Below are positions 6,057 to 14,873 of a DNA stretch of 35,029 nucleotides, piece after piece. Source of the stretch: Heyndrickxia coagulans DSM 1 = ATCC 7050 (lineage in GTDB: Bacteria; Bacillota; Bacilli; Bacillales; Bacillaceae_C); contig NZ_ALAS01000184.1 of NCBI RefSeq assembly GCF_000290615.1, forward strand, positions 1 to 35,029, given 5' to 3'. The notes beneath the pieces are model-generated. The model was not told where the DNA came from, searched no databases, and saw only the letters and a program-made list of their open reading frames with translations. A program made the translations under genes and the position numbers. How positions within the stretch are numbered: the stretch's first letter is position 1; each line of letters begins with the position of its first letter.

Positions 6057-7469
6057 CTACGCATGGATTTCAAGCCCGTCTACTGCGAGTGCCGCCTCCC
6101 CGATCGCTTCGCTTAGCGTCGGGTGCGGATGGATACTCATTGCCACCTCCCACGGCGCCGCATCCAAAACGCGTGCAAGCCCGGCTTCTGAAATCATGTC
6201 TGTTGCATGCGGCCCGATGATATGTACGCCTAGCAGATCGTCGTTTTTTGCGTCTGCCACGATTTTGACAAAGCCGTCCGTTTCCCCGTAGACAAGCGCT
6301 TTGCCGACTGCCTGGAACGAAAACCGGCCGATTTTTACATCATATCCTTCTTCTTTTGCTTTCTCTTCCGTCAGGCCGACGCTGGCAATTTCAGGATTGG
6401 AATACACACATTTCGGCACCATGGTGTCATCAAGCGGGTCCACGCTTTTTTCGGCGATGTGGTCCGCCGCAATGATGCCTTCCCTTGCTGCTGCATGGGC
6501 AAGCTGCAACCCGCCGATGCAGTCCCCGATCGCATAAATATGGGATTCTTTTGTCTGGTAAACTTCATTGACCTTAATGACGCCGTTTTTGATTTCAATA
6601 TCCGTATTTTCAAGGCCGATATTTTCCGTGTTGGCCAGCCGGCCGACCGATAATAAAAGCTTATCTGCTTCAAACGTCTTTCCGTCTTCCGTACCGACCC
6701 GCACCTTTTTGCCCCCTGTCTGGAGGGAGGATGCGTTGAACGCGGTACCGGTGAATACGGCAACCCCTTTTTTCTTCAAAAGGCGCGTAATTTCTTTTGA
6801 AATGTCGCTGTCCTCTCCCGGCAAAAGGCGCGGGGAAGCTTCAATGACCGTCACCTTTACGCCAAAATCGGCAAGCATCGATGCCCATTCCACACCGATC
6901 GCCCCTCCGCCTGCAATCAGGATCGATGCGGGGAGTTCTTCCATTTCAAGCGCTTCGTCAGACGTCATCACATATTCCCCGTCGACGGCAAACCCGGGAA
7001 GAACCCGCGGGCGCGAGCCGGTCGCAATGATTAAATTTTTCGGGAGGAGCATCTCATTATCCGCACCCGCGCCCTCTATTGAAACCGTTCCTGCTACCGG
7101 CGAAAAAATGGAGGGGCCAAGGATTCTCCCGGTGCCTTCATACACATCAATTTTCCCTTTTTTCATCAAGGATTGGACGCCGCGGTGCAATTGCGCCACA
7201 ACTGCGTTTTTCCGTTCCCGGATTTTTGCAAAATTCAAGGCGGCATCGCGGACATCCACGCCGAAATCGGCGCTTTTTCGGACCAGCCGGTATACTTCCG
7301 CGCTTCTTAACAGGGTTTTTGTCGGAATGCAGCCTTTATGGAGGCAGGTACCGCCAAGTTTTGATTTTTCTACAATTGCTGTTTTCAGCCCGTTTTTTGC
7401 TGCGCGGATGGCGGCCACATAGCCGCCTGTTCCGCCGCCCAAAACAACGACATCGTATTCTTTTGCCAA
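6057..7469 (-). CDS. lpdV: Dihydrolipoyl dehydrogenase (E3) of the branched-chain keto acid complex
   Basis: The 470-aa flavoprotein reoxidises the lipoyl groups of E2 with NAD+. It shows the FAD-binding GGGTGGYVAAIRAA, the redox disulfide GGTCLHKGCIPTK, the NAD-binding GGGAIGVEWASML, and the C-terminal dimer motif with the catalytic HPHPTLSE. The start is TTG at 7469 (AKEYDVVVLGGG follows), 7 nt after GGAGG; longer upstream reading frames lack a ribosome binding site. In B. subtilis buk lies between bcd and lpdV; here only 22 nt separate them. Confidence 0.95.
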   Translation of the reverse strand: MAKEYDVVVLGGGTGGYVAAIRAAKNGLKTAIVEKSKLGGTCLHKGCIPTKTLLRSAEVYRLVRKSADFGVDVRDAALNFAKIRERKNAVVAQLHRGVQSLMKKGKIDVYEGTGRILGPSIFSPVAGTVSIEGAGADNEMLLPKNLIIATGSRPRVLPGFAVDGEYVMTSDEALEMEELPASILIAGGGAIGVEWASMLADFGVKVTVIEASPRLLPGEDSDISKEITRLLKKKGVAVFTGTAFNASSLQTGGKKVRVGTEDGKTFEADKLLLSVGRLANTENIGLENTDIEIKNGVIKVNEVYQTKESHIYAIGDCIGGLQLAHAAAREGIIAADHIAEKSVDPLDDTMVPKCVYSNPEIASVGLTEEKAKEEGYDVKIGRFSFQAVGKALVYGETDGFVKIVADAKNDDLLGVHIIGPHATDMISEAGLARVLDAAPWEVAMSIHPHPTLSEAIGEAALAVDGLEIHA

Positions 7470-7491
7470 TGTTGTTCCTCCTTCACTTGCA

Positions 7492-8595
7492 TTACCGCGG
7501 AAGCCTTTTTTCGAGCACATGTTTATTGTGCGGCAAAAACTGTGAACGTGCGCGGGAAACTTTTGCAATCCGTTCTTCCGCCATCCGGTCTGCCGCCAAA
7601 TAGGACGGGATCCCGTCGCGTTTTGAAATGTCGATCACTTTCTGTACATTATAGTAGACTTGCTCGACTTTTTTCATCGCTCTTTCCCGGTTGTAACCGT
7701 ACAGTTCGTCAGCTACATTGATCACCCCGCCGGCATTGATGACATAATCGGGCGCATAAAGAATGCCCATTTCATGCAGCCGGTCGCCGTGCTTCGGTTC
7801 TTTCAACTGATTATTTGCAGACCCCGCAATCACTTTTGCTTTCAGCTGCGGAAGCGTTTCATCATTCAAAATGGCCCCGAGCGCGCATGGGGCAAAAATA
7901 TCACAGTCCTGGGCGTAAATGTCAGCCGGGTCCACTGCTTTTGCCCCGAAAGCCTCAACAGCCCGTTTTACCGCCTCCGTTGAAATATCGGTCACAATAA
8001 GGCGGGCGCCTTCTTCGTGCAAATAGCGGCACAGTTCAAATGCAACATGGCCGACACCCTGGACGGCTACGGTTTTCCCCTCAAGCGAATCACTTCCGAA
8101 TGCTTCTTTTGCCGCGGCTTTCATGCCGACATAGCAGCCGTACGCCGTGACAGGCGAAGGATTCCCGGATGAACCGTACGTTTGTGAAACGCCTGTCACA
8201 AAATCGGTTTCCTCATGGATGACATCCATATCTTCAACAGTGGTGCCGACATCTTCAGCTGTAATATAGCGTCCCCCGAGCCCCTGGATGAACCGGCCGA
8301 ACGCCCGGAACATTTCTTCATTTTTGTCTTTGCGCGGATCACCGATGATGACGGCTTTCCCTCCGCCAAGATTGAGCCCGGCGGCAGCGTTTTTATACGT
8401 CATCCCCCGTGCAAGCCGCAATGCATCTTCAATGGCGGCTTCTTCCGTTGCGTAAGTCCACATTCTCGTGCCCCCGAGCGCCGGCCCGAGCGTTGTATCG
8501 TGTATGGCGATCACCGCTTTTAATCCGGATGCGTCATCATGGCAAAACAGCAGTTGTTCATAATCGTATTTTCGCATATAATCAAAAATTTCCAA
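7492..8595 (-). CDS. bcd: Leucine dehydrogenase
   Basis: The 367-aa enzyme deaminates leucine, valine and isoleucine to their keto acids, giving the substrates of the Bkd complex. It is a Glu/Leu/Phe/Val dehydrogenase with the conserved [15 protein letters not shown], the catalytic lysine in [15 protein letters not shown], and a NAD-binding GVGHVA in the Rossmann domain. The start is TTG at 8595, 6-7 nt after AAAGGAGG; this gives the same N-terminus as I recall for B. subtilis Bcd (MELFKYMEKYDYEQ). It is now the first gene of the operon, since ptb is absent. Confidence 0.95.
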   Translation of the reverse strand: MEIFDYMRKYDYEQLLFCHDDASGLKAVIAIHDTTLGPALGGTRMWTYATEEAAIEDALRLARGMTYKNAAAGLNLGGGKAVIIGDPRKDKNEEMFRAFGRFIQGLGGRYITAEDVGTTVEDMDVIHEETDFVTGVSQTYGSSGNPSPVTAYGCYVGMKAAAKEAFGSDSLEGKTVAVQGVGHVAFELCRYLHEEGARLIVTDISTEAVKRAVEAFGAKAVDPADIYAQDCDIFAPCALGAILNDETLPQLKAKVIAGSANNQLKEPKHGDRLHEMGILYAPDYVINAGGVINVADELYGYNRERAMKKVEQVYYNVQKVIDISKRDGIPSYLAADRMAEERIAKVSRARSQFLPHNKHVLEKRLPR

Positions 8596-8738
8596 TGGAT
8601 TTCCTCCTTTTCCGCAAGCAAAGCTGTCAGAAGGCTGAACCGGCATTTTTGCGGCTGTAAAACGGACATCCCGATGCCTCTTTTTAAAACGGCACACCGC
8701 TTTTTCCGGGATCACGGGTCAGCCTTCACTGTTGAAAA

Positions 8739-8754
8739 TGCAAAAAGAATGCCA
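8739..8754 (-). promoter_or_regulatory. Sigma-54 (SigL) -24/-12 promoter of the bkd cluster
   Basis: TGGCATTCTTTTTGCA on the minus strand fits the sigma-54 consensus TGGCAY-N5-TTGCA, with the GG and GC exactly 12 nt apart. Transcription would begin near 8728, giving a leader of about 130 nt before bcd. In B. subtilis the bkd operon is transcribed from a SigL promoter activated by BkdR. Confidence 0.75.
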
Positions 8755-8860
8755 CTTTCACATTGTTTTCCTGTTTCCGCTTTTCATGCAGAAATGGCGA
8801 AAAGAGCGGGGCTTAAAAAAATAAACTTCCGTTTACCAGTTTGCTACTTTTTGCACGAAT

Positions 8861-8876
8861 ATGCAAATTATTGCAT
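8861..8876 (-). promoter_or_regulatory. Inverted repeat, candidate upstream activator site for BkdR
   Basis: ATGCAA-N4-TTGCAT is a perfect inverted repeat about 107 bp upstream of the -24 element, a usual enhancer distance. It overlaps the last codons of the bkdR remnant. Binding by BkdR is inferred from position only. Confidence 0.35.
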
Positions 8877-9485
8877 GCTGATTTTTGCAAGCCGGTATTT
8901 TTCCAATTTATAGTACAGGCTTCTCAGTGAAATGCCAAGCTGTTTTGCCGTATTCGTTTTGTTTCCGACATTTTCTTCGAGCGCTTTTTGGATCAGCTGC
9001 TTTTCAAAAGCGGACAGCATTTCATCGAGGCTACCTTTTTCGGGTATGTCGGCCGCTCCTTGCTTTAGATGATCCTGCCGTTTTTGTCAATCACCGTCAT
9101 CCCTTCCGCCGTCGACTGAAGGATGAGCGCATGTTTTTTTGTTTCACTTTCCAGCTTTCGGATTAAGGCTTCTTTTTTCCTCCAGCAATTTCGCAATTAA
9201 ATAGGCGACACTGCCGGGAATGACGATCCGGCCCGTGCACGCTGCAACGATTTCATGAAAAACTTGCTCATCCCCGGTTACCTCAATGATAATATCGACA
9301 TGGGGGCCTGAAAAAACGCGCCAGTTGTTACCGGTTTGAACGCCCATGTTTTTGGCAAGCCGGATCCCCTCCGCCTGCGGATTGAGATCAACGATGCCGG
9401 CCACACGGAACCGTGCGCTTTCGGACAATATTTTTAAAATCGCTTTTCCGCCTTTCCCCCCGCCAACGATTAAAACATTTTGCAT
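8868..9485 (-). pseudogene. bkdR: Decayed sigma-54 activator BkdR (frameshift and large internal deletion)
   Basis: Three in-order pieces of a BkdR-type activator remain. From 9485 an N-terminal NAD-binding-like domain (MQNVLIVGGGKGGKAILKIL ... IPGSVAYLIAKLLEEK) is open until a six-A run near 9172-9180. One extra A there shifts the frame; removing it restores EALIRKLESETKKHALILQS and the start of a PAS domain (TAEGMTVIDKNGRII). That frame stops near 9066 and jumps directly to the C-terminal Fis-type helix-turn-helix (KQLIQKALEENVGNKTNTAK ... SLRSLYYKLEKY), ending TAA at 8868-8870. The rest of PAS and the whole AAA+ sigma-54 interaction domain, roughly 500 residues in relatives, are gone. The protein cannot activate sigma-54 transcription. 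Confidence 0.9.
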
Positions 9486-9560
9486 CGCTGCTCCCCCTTT
9501 TCGTGCTGGTCTCCGCTATTTTATTTTATTTGAAAGGGCTTACATTTACAATGGGCTGCA

Positions 9561-9590
9561 TTGCCTGCGCCCAAACCCGGGTGTTATAAT
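9561..9590 (+). promoter_or_regulatory. Sigma-A-like promoter of yqzF
   Basis: TTGCCT (9561-9566), an 18-bp spacer and a perfect TATAAT (9585-9590) lie about 29 bp before the yqzF start. Confidence 0.45.
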
Positions 9591-9618
9591 GGTGGAAACG
9601 GTTTAAAGGGGGGCCGGA

Positions 9619-9861
9619 ATGGGCAGGCTGGTGGCACTTTTTGTATTGGCGGTGCCGGTCATCGCCGCCGCTTACGGGATCAAATGGATGCGGGATATGG
9701 TTTTTGGGATTCCAGACCGCCCGTTTTCTTCGCTGACGCTCCAGTTTCTGGCCGGGCTTTTGTTCTCTGCCGGCGGCATTGCCTTTATTGCCGGATTTAT
9801 TCTGCACCGGGACAGAAAGCGCCAAAAGGTACAGAAACGTTTCAGCAAACCATCAAAATAA
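9619..9861 (+). CDS. yqzF: Small membrane protein of the DUF2627 family (YqzF)
   Basis: The 80-aa protein has two hydrophobic segments (about residues 4-20 and 37-62) and a basic tail (HRDRKRQKVQKRFSK). It agrees with the DUF2627/YqzF family in pattern and in place: in B. subtilis yqzF lies between bkdR and yqiK as here. The function is not known. The ATG at 9619 follows a GGGGGG-rich ribosome binding site. It is divergent from the bkdR remnant and convergent with yqiK. Confidence 0.85.
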   Translation: MGRLVALFVLAVPVIAAAYGIKWMRDMVFGIPDRPFSSLTLQFLAGLLFSAGGIAFIAGFILHRDRKRQKVQKRFSKPSK

Positions 9862-9887
9862 AGCATCCGGCTATTGCCCGGATGCTT
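9861..9887. terminator. Bidirectional terminator between yqzF and yqiK
   Basis: The 10-bp stem AAGCATCCGG (9861-9870) / CCGGATGCTT (9878-9887) overlaps the stop codons of the two convergent genes. T tracts are short on both sides. Confidence 0.7.
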
Positions 9888-10614
9888 TATCCCGTTCTGC
9901 TTTTCTTTCCTGTACCGCGATTTCCGGGAAATCCGTGATGATTGCCGTGCAACCGATTTTAAACAGCCTTCTCATATCTTTCGTTTTATTCACTGTATAC
10001 GGCCTGACTGCAATACCGTGGTTCATGGTGGCGCGGATGATCCAGTCGGCCGTTGTCAAAAGACGCGGATGGATCGCTTTTGCCCGGATCGATTTCGCGT
10101 AGACCCATGGCATAAACATCACCTCCGAATACAGCGGGGCAATCTCCACTTCAGGTGCCAGACGGTGGCATTGAATGATGGAATAGTGGTTAAAGGAAGA
10201 AAAAATGACCCTTTCTTCCAAATGGTATGCCCGGATTAACGAAACAGCTTTTTCCTCGATCAGCGGATAATCCACTTTTGCCGTCTTCAGTTCAATATTG
10301 CAGAGAAGCTGGTTTTGGGCGAGCCATTCAAAAACTTCTTCAAGTGCCGGGATGCTTAGCGGCTTGCCGGTTTCGAACCGGTCAATCACATCCAGCGACT
10401 GCAGTTCAGCAAACGTTAAATCTTTCACATACCCTTTGCCTTTTGTCGTGCGATTGACCGTTTCATCATGAATGACGACCAGTTCGCCGTCTTTTGACAA
10501 CTGAATATCCAGTTCAATCCCGTCCGCTCCGGCCTTTTCCGCTTCAAAAAAAGCTTCCATTGTGTTCTCCGGACGTGTGCCTGCCGATCCCCGATGGGCA
10601 AAAATAAACGTCAC
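9871..10614 (-). CDS. yqiK: Glycerophosphodiester phosphodiesterase
   Basis: The 247-aa protein is a GDPD-family TIM-barrel enzyme that hydrolyses glycerophosphodiesters to glycerol 3-phosphate and an alcohol. The metal and catalytic residues are in AHRGSAGTRPENT, GADGIELDIQLSKDGELVVIHD and NIELKT. No signal peptide is seen, so it is likely cytosolic like B. subtilis YqiK rather than secreted like GlpQ. The GTG at 10614 has AAAGGA about 10 nt upstream; a GTG three codons earlier would overlap the ribosome binding site. A TATAAT sits in the gap towards spo0A, but no good -35 goes with it. Confidence 0.9.
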   Translation of the reverse strand: MTFIFAHRGSAGTRPENTMEAFFEAEKAGADGIELDIQLSKDGELVVIHDETVNRTTKGKGYVKDLTFAELQSLDVIDRFETGKPLSIPALEEVFEWLAQNQLLCNIELKTAKVDYPLIEEKAVSLIRAYHLEERVIFSSFNHYSIIQCHRLAPEVEIAPLYSEVMFMPWVYAKSIRAKAIHPRLLTTADWIIRATMNHGIAVRPYTVNKTKDMRRLFKIGCTAIITDFPEIAVQERKAERDKASGQ

Positions 10615-10696
10615 TCGATACACATCCTTTGTTTATTTCGTTCATCATTATATATTCCCCGAACAAGAAAAGCGTAACCTTTTGCGCACGGGATCC

Positions 10697-10722
10697 GGCC
10701 GGTACAACTCACTGCACCGGCC
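10697..10722. other. Hairpin after spo0A
   Basis: GGCCGGT (10697-10703) pairs with ACCGGCC (10716-10722) shortly after the spo0A stop. No T tract follows on the minus strand, so termination there is uncertain. Confidence 0.35.
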
Positions 10723-10737
10723 CCTTTCCCTTTCCTT

Positions 10738-11523
10738 TCAGGAAGCTTTGTGTTCGAGGCGGAGTTTATCAGCGACCATGGCAATGAACTCGGAGTTTGT
10801 CGGCTTTGCTTTGGTCATGGAAACCGTATAACCGAATAAGGAGGAAATGGATTCGATATTTCCCCTGCTCCATGCCACTTCTATCGCATGGCGGATGGCG
10901 CGCTCAACACGGCTGGCAGTGGTATTGTATTTCTTTGCAATTTCGGGGTATAACACTTTTGTAATCGAGCCGAGCAATTCAATATCATTGTACACCATTG
11001 CAATCGCTTCGCGTAAATACATATAGCCTTTAATATGGGCCGGCACGCCGATTTCATGGATAATGCTCGTAATGCTTGCATCGAGATTGACAGGCTTTGA
11101 TTCCGCTTTGGAAGCTGCTAAGCCGGGCGATGATTTCAGCACGGAGCCTTTTTTGCTTGTCTGCCGGATTTGCGAAACAAGCATGTCCATATCAAACGGT
11201 TTCAGCACAAAATAGGATGCGCCCAGTTCCACCGCTTTTTTCGTCACATCTTCCTGGCCGAAAGCCGTCAGCATGATGACGTTCGGCATCCGGGAATAAG
11301 CCGATTCTTTCAGTTTCTCGAGCACGCCGAGCCCGTCCAGATGTGGCATAATAATATCCAAAAGCAAAATATCGGGGTCCGCCTCTTTTAACCGTTCAAG
11401 GCATTCCGTCCCGCTGTAGGCCGTTCCGCAAATTTCCATGTCTTCCTGCTGGGATATATAATCTTCTAACAATCGAACAAGTTCACGGTTGTCGTCTACA
11501 ATAAACACTCTGATTTTTTTCAC
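10738..11523 (-). CDS. spo0A: Sporulation master regulator Spo0A
   Basis: The 261-aa response regulator, phosphorylated through the phosphorelay, switches the cell into sporulation. The receiver domain has acidic D10/D11, the phospho-acceptor D56 in [14 protein letters not shown] and the conserved K in YFVLKPFD. After a linker (about 123-150), the C-terminal domain carries the Spo0A DNA-binding helices ([32 protein letters not shown] split over two helices). The GTG at 11523 is chosen because it puts D56 in the same place as in B. subtilis and has GGAGG 9 nt upstream; another GTG two codons earlier is possible. It lies downstream of spoIVB, as in other Bacillaceae. Confidence 0.98.
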   Translation of the reverse strand: MKKIRVFIVDDNRELVRLLEDYISQQEDMEICGTAYSGTECLERLKEADPDILLLDIIMPHLDGLGVLEKLKESAYSRMPNVIMLTAFGQEDVTKKAVELGASYFVLKPFDMDMLVSQIRQTSKKGSVLKSSPGLAASKAESKPVNLDASITSIIHEIGVPAHIKGYMYLREAIAMVYNDIELLGSITKVLYPEIAKKYNTTASRVERAIRHAIEVAWSRGNIESISSLFGYTVSMTKAKPTNSEFIAMVADKLRLEHKAS

Positions 11524-11570
11524 TGCCACTGTCCTCCTCAAAAAAATAGCCATATCTCTGTACAAGAATA

Positions 11571-11599
11571 AGTTTCGACAATGGCGGAAAATTTCCTGC
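11571..11599 (-). promoter_or_regulatory. Sigma-H promoter of spo0A overlapped by a 0A box
   Basis: GCAGGAAAT (11591-11599), an 11-bp spacer and GTCGAAACT (11571-11579) fit the sigma-H pattern RnAGGAwww-N11-RnnGAATww with one mismatch. The perfect 0A box TGTCGAA (11574-11580) overlaps the -10, as at the B. subtilis Ps promoter, so Spo0A feedback on its own gene is conserved here. Confidence 0.65.
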
Positions 11600-11623
11600 T
11601 TTTTTATTTATTATTTTTTGTTG

Positions 11624-11650
11624 AAAACCGGGATGCCGTAAATCGCCCGG
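11624..11650 (-). terminator. Weak terminator-like hairpin after spoIVB
   Basis: CCGGG (11646-11650) pairs with CCCGG (11628-11632) on the minus strand, followed by TTTT. The stem is only 5 bp and the loop 13 nt, so some readthrough into spo0A is expected. Confidence 0.35.
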
Positions 11651-11689
11651 ACAAAACGTCCTCACGCATTATAATGATAGATAAGTGCA

Positions 11690-12973
11690 TTATTCTTTAA
11701 AAGCGGAAGGGGACCTGCCCCCTCCGTAAATGCCTGCCTCATGGAGCATCCATTCGATATGGACGCCGTATCCGGATGTCGGGTCGTTGACAAACACATG
11801 CGTTACTGCACCGACAAGCCGCCCGTTCTGGATGATCGGGCTCCCGCTCATTCCCTGGACAATGCCACCCGTTTTTTTCAGCAATTCCGGGTCGGTAATT
11901 TTGATGACCATCCCTTTTGTTGCCGGAAATTTTTGCGGAATGGAGCTGACAATTTTAATCGAATAGGCTTCCACTTTTTTCCCGTCCACAACCGTTAAAA
12001 TTTTTGCCGGACCTGTCTTTACCTGGTCTGACAGTGCGATCGGCATCGGTTTTGCGTATGTGCTGTCTTTTGCGTCCGGATCCAGCTGTCCAAAAATGCC
12101 GAACGGGCTGTTTTTCGTTATATTGCCGATTTGACCTTCTTCGGTAAAACGCGCCAATTTTTCTCCCGGGCTTCCGTTTTTGCCTTTTTCAATCGACGTT
12201 ACGACTGAATTGACAATCCTGCCTTTTTCGACGACGATCGGTTTTTTTGTATCCATGTCGGATATGACATGTCCGAGGGCGCCATATTTTTTCGTTTTCG
12301 GATCGATAAACGTCATCGTGCCGATTCCCGCAGCCGAATCCCGTATATAAAGCCCGAGTTTATACGACTGCCCGTTTTTATCTTTTAACGGCTTTATCGT
12401 TTTCCGGATGGTTTGTCCATCCCTTTTAATGACAGTCTCGAGCGGTTTTCCTTTTTCCCCTGCCTGCTGGACAATCGGTGCAATATCGGACATATTTTCG
12501 ATTTTTTTCCCGTTCAATTCAAGGATCATGTCCCCAACTTCGATTCCGGCCTGTTCACCGGGAGAAAACTTCCCTTTGTCCGTCTGCACAAGGTGATGGC
12601 CGACGATAAGGACGCCGAGCGTATTCAGCTTTACGCCAATCGACTGGCCGCCGGGAATCATCTTAATATTTGGATGCACTTCTACTTTCGTTTTTTTGAT
12701 CGGGATGCCTGCCAGTTCAAGAAACATTTCTTCCTTCCCGGCTGACTTCCCTTTTATGGAAACCGTATGTTGATGCGCATGAATTTCCGCGCTGTTTCCG
12801 CTTGCCATTACGGCGGCAGCAGCGGATTTAGAAAGCTCGGTTTGCTGGCCTTCCAATAAGCGAACTTGCTTCGGAAAGTGAAGATATTGTTGAAAAGGCT
12901 GCGAAAAAACGCATAATAAAAGTGAAACAAGGAGAAATCCGCCTGTCAGCTTCCTTATTTTTTCAAAGTTCAA
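11690..12973 (-). CDS. spoIVB: SpoIVB serine peptidase (sigma-K checkpoint signal)
   Basis: SpoIVB is secreted from the forespore into the intermembrane space, where it cleaves SpoIVFA and thereby triggers pro-sigma-K processing. The protein (427 aa from the TTG at 12973) has an N-terminal membrane segment (about residues 8-25), a PDZ domain (about 105-190) and an S55 peptidase domain. The catalytic His is in GALGHVISD and the catalytic Ser, about residue 378, in GMSGSPII. Start choice is uncertain: the TTG is 10 nt from GAGGAG, while a GTG at 12982 is only 1 nt from it. It precedes spo0A, the usual arrangement. Confidence 0.95.
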   Translation of the reverse strand: MNFEKIRKLTGGFLLVSLLLCVFSQPFQQYLHFPKQVRLLEGQQTELSKSAAAAVMASGNSAEIHAHQHTVSIKGKSAGKEEMFLELAGIPIKKTKVEVHPNIKMIPGGQSIGVKLNTLGVLIVGHHLVQTDKGKFSPGEQAGIEVGDMILELNGKKIENMSDIAPIVQQAGEKGKPLETVIKRDGQTIRKTIKPLKDKNGQSYKLGLYIRDSAAGIGTMTFIDPKTKKYGALGHVISDMDTKKPIVVEKGRIVNSVVTSIEKGKNGSPGEKLARFTEEGQIGNITKNSPFGIFGQLDPDAKDSTYAKPMPIALSDQVKTGPAKILTVVDGKKVEAYSIKIVSSIPQKFPATKGMVIKITDPELLKKTGGIVQGMSGSPIIQNGRLVGAVTHVFVNDPTSGYGVHIEWMLHEAGIYGGGRSPSAFKE

Positions 12974-13040
12974 ACATTCCACTCTCCTCGCTTCCGGTTC
13001 ACCCTGTTTGTTTAGCCTTTGTTTGTTTTGGCTATGATTT

Positions 13041-13070
13041 TAATTTAGCCTTGAAGCGTTTTAAATATAA
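13041..13070 (-). promoter_or_regulatory. Forespore sigma-F-type promoter of spoIVB
   Basis: TTATA (13066-13070), a 15-bp spacer and GGCTAAATTA (13041-13050) match the sigma-F consensus GYwTA-N15-GGnnAnAHTR with one mismatch in the -35. Forespore expression of spoIVB is established in B. subtilis, mainly by sigma-G. Confidence 0.45.
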
Positions 13071-13110
13071 CAGTGCCTGCGGGAAAAATGCTGCCCAATC
13101 TGGATAGAAA

Positions 13111-13152
13111 GGGTCCGGCTCCACCATTTTTCCAAATAGGCGGACCGGACCC
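13111..13152 (-). terminator. Terminator after recN
   Basis: GGGTCCGG pairs with CCGGACCC (13145-13152 with 13111-13118), with extra inner pairing TCCGCC/GGTGGA. On the minus strand it is followed by only TTTCT, so strength is moderate. Confidence 0.6.
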
Positions 13153-14856
13153 TTATTTTATCGCTTCGGCCAGTTCGAGGAGCTCTTTCGCATGCTGTCT
13201 TGTCAGTTCTGTCATTTCAACACCTGAAATCATGCGGCCGATTTCTTTAATTTTTTCTTCCTGCTCCAAAGGCTTCACTTTTGTCCGCGTTCTCCCCTTT
13301 TCGGTTTCTTTCATGATCAGCAGATGCGTGTCCGCCATGGCGGCAACCTGCGGCAGATGGGTAATGCAAAGGACTTGCGAATGGACCGAGATATGGTAAA
13401 TTTTTTCCGCAATCGCCTGTGCTACGCGGCCGCTTACGCCGGTATCCACTTCGTCGAAAATGACGGAAGTGATCCCCTGGTGCCGGGAAAAAATCGTTTT
13501 CAATGCCAGCATAATCCGCGACAATTCCCCGCCCGAAGCAGTTTTTGCGAGCGGTTTAGACGGTTCGCCCGGGTTGGTGGAAATGTAAAATTCAACCTGA
13601 TCGAGCCCGTCGCGCCTAAACGGAATGTCATCCGCCTCATAATAATCATCAGCAGCGGCAAGAAAACGGACTTCAAACTTTGTTTTATCCATATACAGCT
13701 GCTTTAATTCGGAATGGATATTTTCAGTCAGCTTTTCCGCCCATTTTTTGCGCAAATCGCTGAGCTGCTTGGCTTCCAAATAAAGATCGCGTTTTACCGT
13801 CTGCAATTCTTTTTGCAAAAGCTCTACATGATGGTCGCGGTTTACGATCGATTCAATTTCTTCTTCAATTTTGGACCCGTATTCCAGAATTTCTTCGATC
13901 GTGCTGCCGTATTTTCGTTTTAACTGGTTAATCTCATTCAGCCGCGCTTCAATCACGTTAAGCCGTTCCGGGTCAAATTCAAGCCCGTCAAGCCGGGAAC
14001 GGATCGAGCGGGACATGTCTTCGAGCGTATAAAAACAACTTTGGACGGATTCCAAAATGTCAGAGAGCCCGCCATCCACTTCGGCCGCGGTTTCAAGATG
14101 GCTCATGGCAAGGCTGAGCCAGTCGAGGCCGTGCTGTTCCCCGGCAAGCGCTTCATACCCCGCGTTCAATGATTCAAACAGCCGTTCAAAATTGACGAGT
14201 TTTCGTTTTTCTTCCGCTAATTCCTCGTCTTCATGCAGCCTCAGCCCTGCGTTTTGGATTTCCTCATGCTGGAACTGGATGAGGTCAAGGCGCTGGGCAA
14301 GCTGCTGGTCGTTTTCATTCATTCTTTTTAACCGCCCGTAAACGGCTTCGTATTTTTTATATAATTTTTCGTAATCAAGGAGGGCCGTTTCGATCTCGCT
14401 TTGCCCGTACTGGTCAAGCAGCGGCAGATGGTACGTTTCGTTCAGCAGTTCCTGCGTTTCGTGCTGGCTGTGGATATCAATTAAAGTCGACCCGATTTCG
14501 CGCAGCACCGAAATCGTCACAAGTTTTCCGTTGATGCGGCAGACGCTTTTCCCTGTTTTCGATATATCGCGCCGCAAAATCACCATGCCTTCCTCAATCT
14601 CAATGCCGAATTCGCGGGCGCGCTCCATACACGGATGGCCGTCTTCGACCAGAAATAAACCCTCAATCTCAGCACGGTTTTCCCCGTGCCGGACAAACTC
14701 CGATGACCCTCTCCCGCCTGTTAAAAGCTGGATCGCATCGATAATAATCGATTTGCCGGCACCGGTCTCCCCTGTCAGGACAGTCAGCCCGGCTTCAAAT
14801 GAGAGGGTTAGCGCATCAATAATGGCAAAATTTTTAATCGATAATTCCTGCAGCAA
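13153..14856 (-). CDS. recN: DNA repair ATPase RecN
   Basis: The 567-aa SMC-like protein acts early in double-strand break repair, gathering DNA ends. The Walker A motif GETGAGKS is at residues 29-36, coiled-coil segments fill about 150-375, and the C-terminal half has the ABC signature TASGGELSRIMLALK and the Walker B VIFDEVDTGVSG. The start is TTG at 14856 with the usual RecN N-terminus LQELSIKNFAIID; the ribosome binding site is weak. It begins 17 nt after argR, and the argR-recN order matches B. subtilis. Confidence 0.97.
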   Translation of the reverse strand: MLQELSIKNFAIIDALTLSFEAGLTVLTGETGAGKSIIIDAIQLLTGGRGSSEFVRHGENRAEIEGLFLVEDGHPCMERAREFGIEIEEGMVILRRDISKTGKSVCRINGKLVTISVLREIGSTLIDIHSQHETQELLNETYHLPLLDQYGQSEIETALLDYEKLYKKYEAVYGRLKRMNENDQQLAQRLDLIQFQHEEIQNAGLRLHEDEELAEEKRKLVNFERLFESLNAGYEALAGEQHGLDWLSLAMSHLETAAEVDGGLSDILESVQSCFYTLEDMSRSIRSRLDGLEFDPERLNVIEARLNEINQLKRKYGSTIEEILEYGSKIEEEIESIVNRDHHVELLQKELQTVKRDLYLEAKQLSDLRKKWAEKLTENIHSELKQLYMDKTKFEVRFLAAADDYYEADDIPFRRDGLDQVEFYISTNPGEPSKPLAKTASGGELSRIMLALKTIFSRHQGITSVIFDEVDTGVSGRVAQAIAEKIYHISVHSQVLCITHLPQVAAMADTHLLIMKETEKGRTRTKVKPLEQEEKIKEIGRMISGVEMTELTRQHAKELLELAEAIK

Positions 14857-14873
14857 TCAAACATCACCACTTT

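Noticed and set aside
8596-8715. In-frame N-terminal extension of bcd, and a possible ptb scar in it (AAKMPV).
   Set aside because: The TTG at 8595 has a strong AAAGGAGG site and gives the known Bcd N-terminus. The resemblance to the Ptb C-terminus is only a few residues and could be chance.
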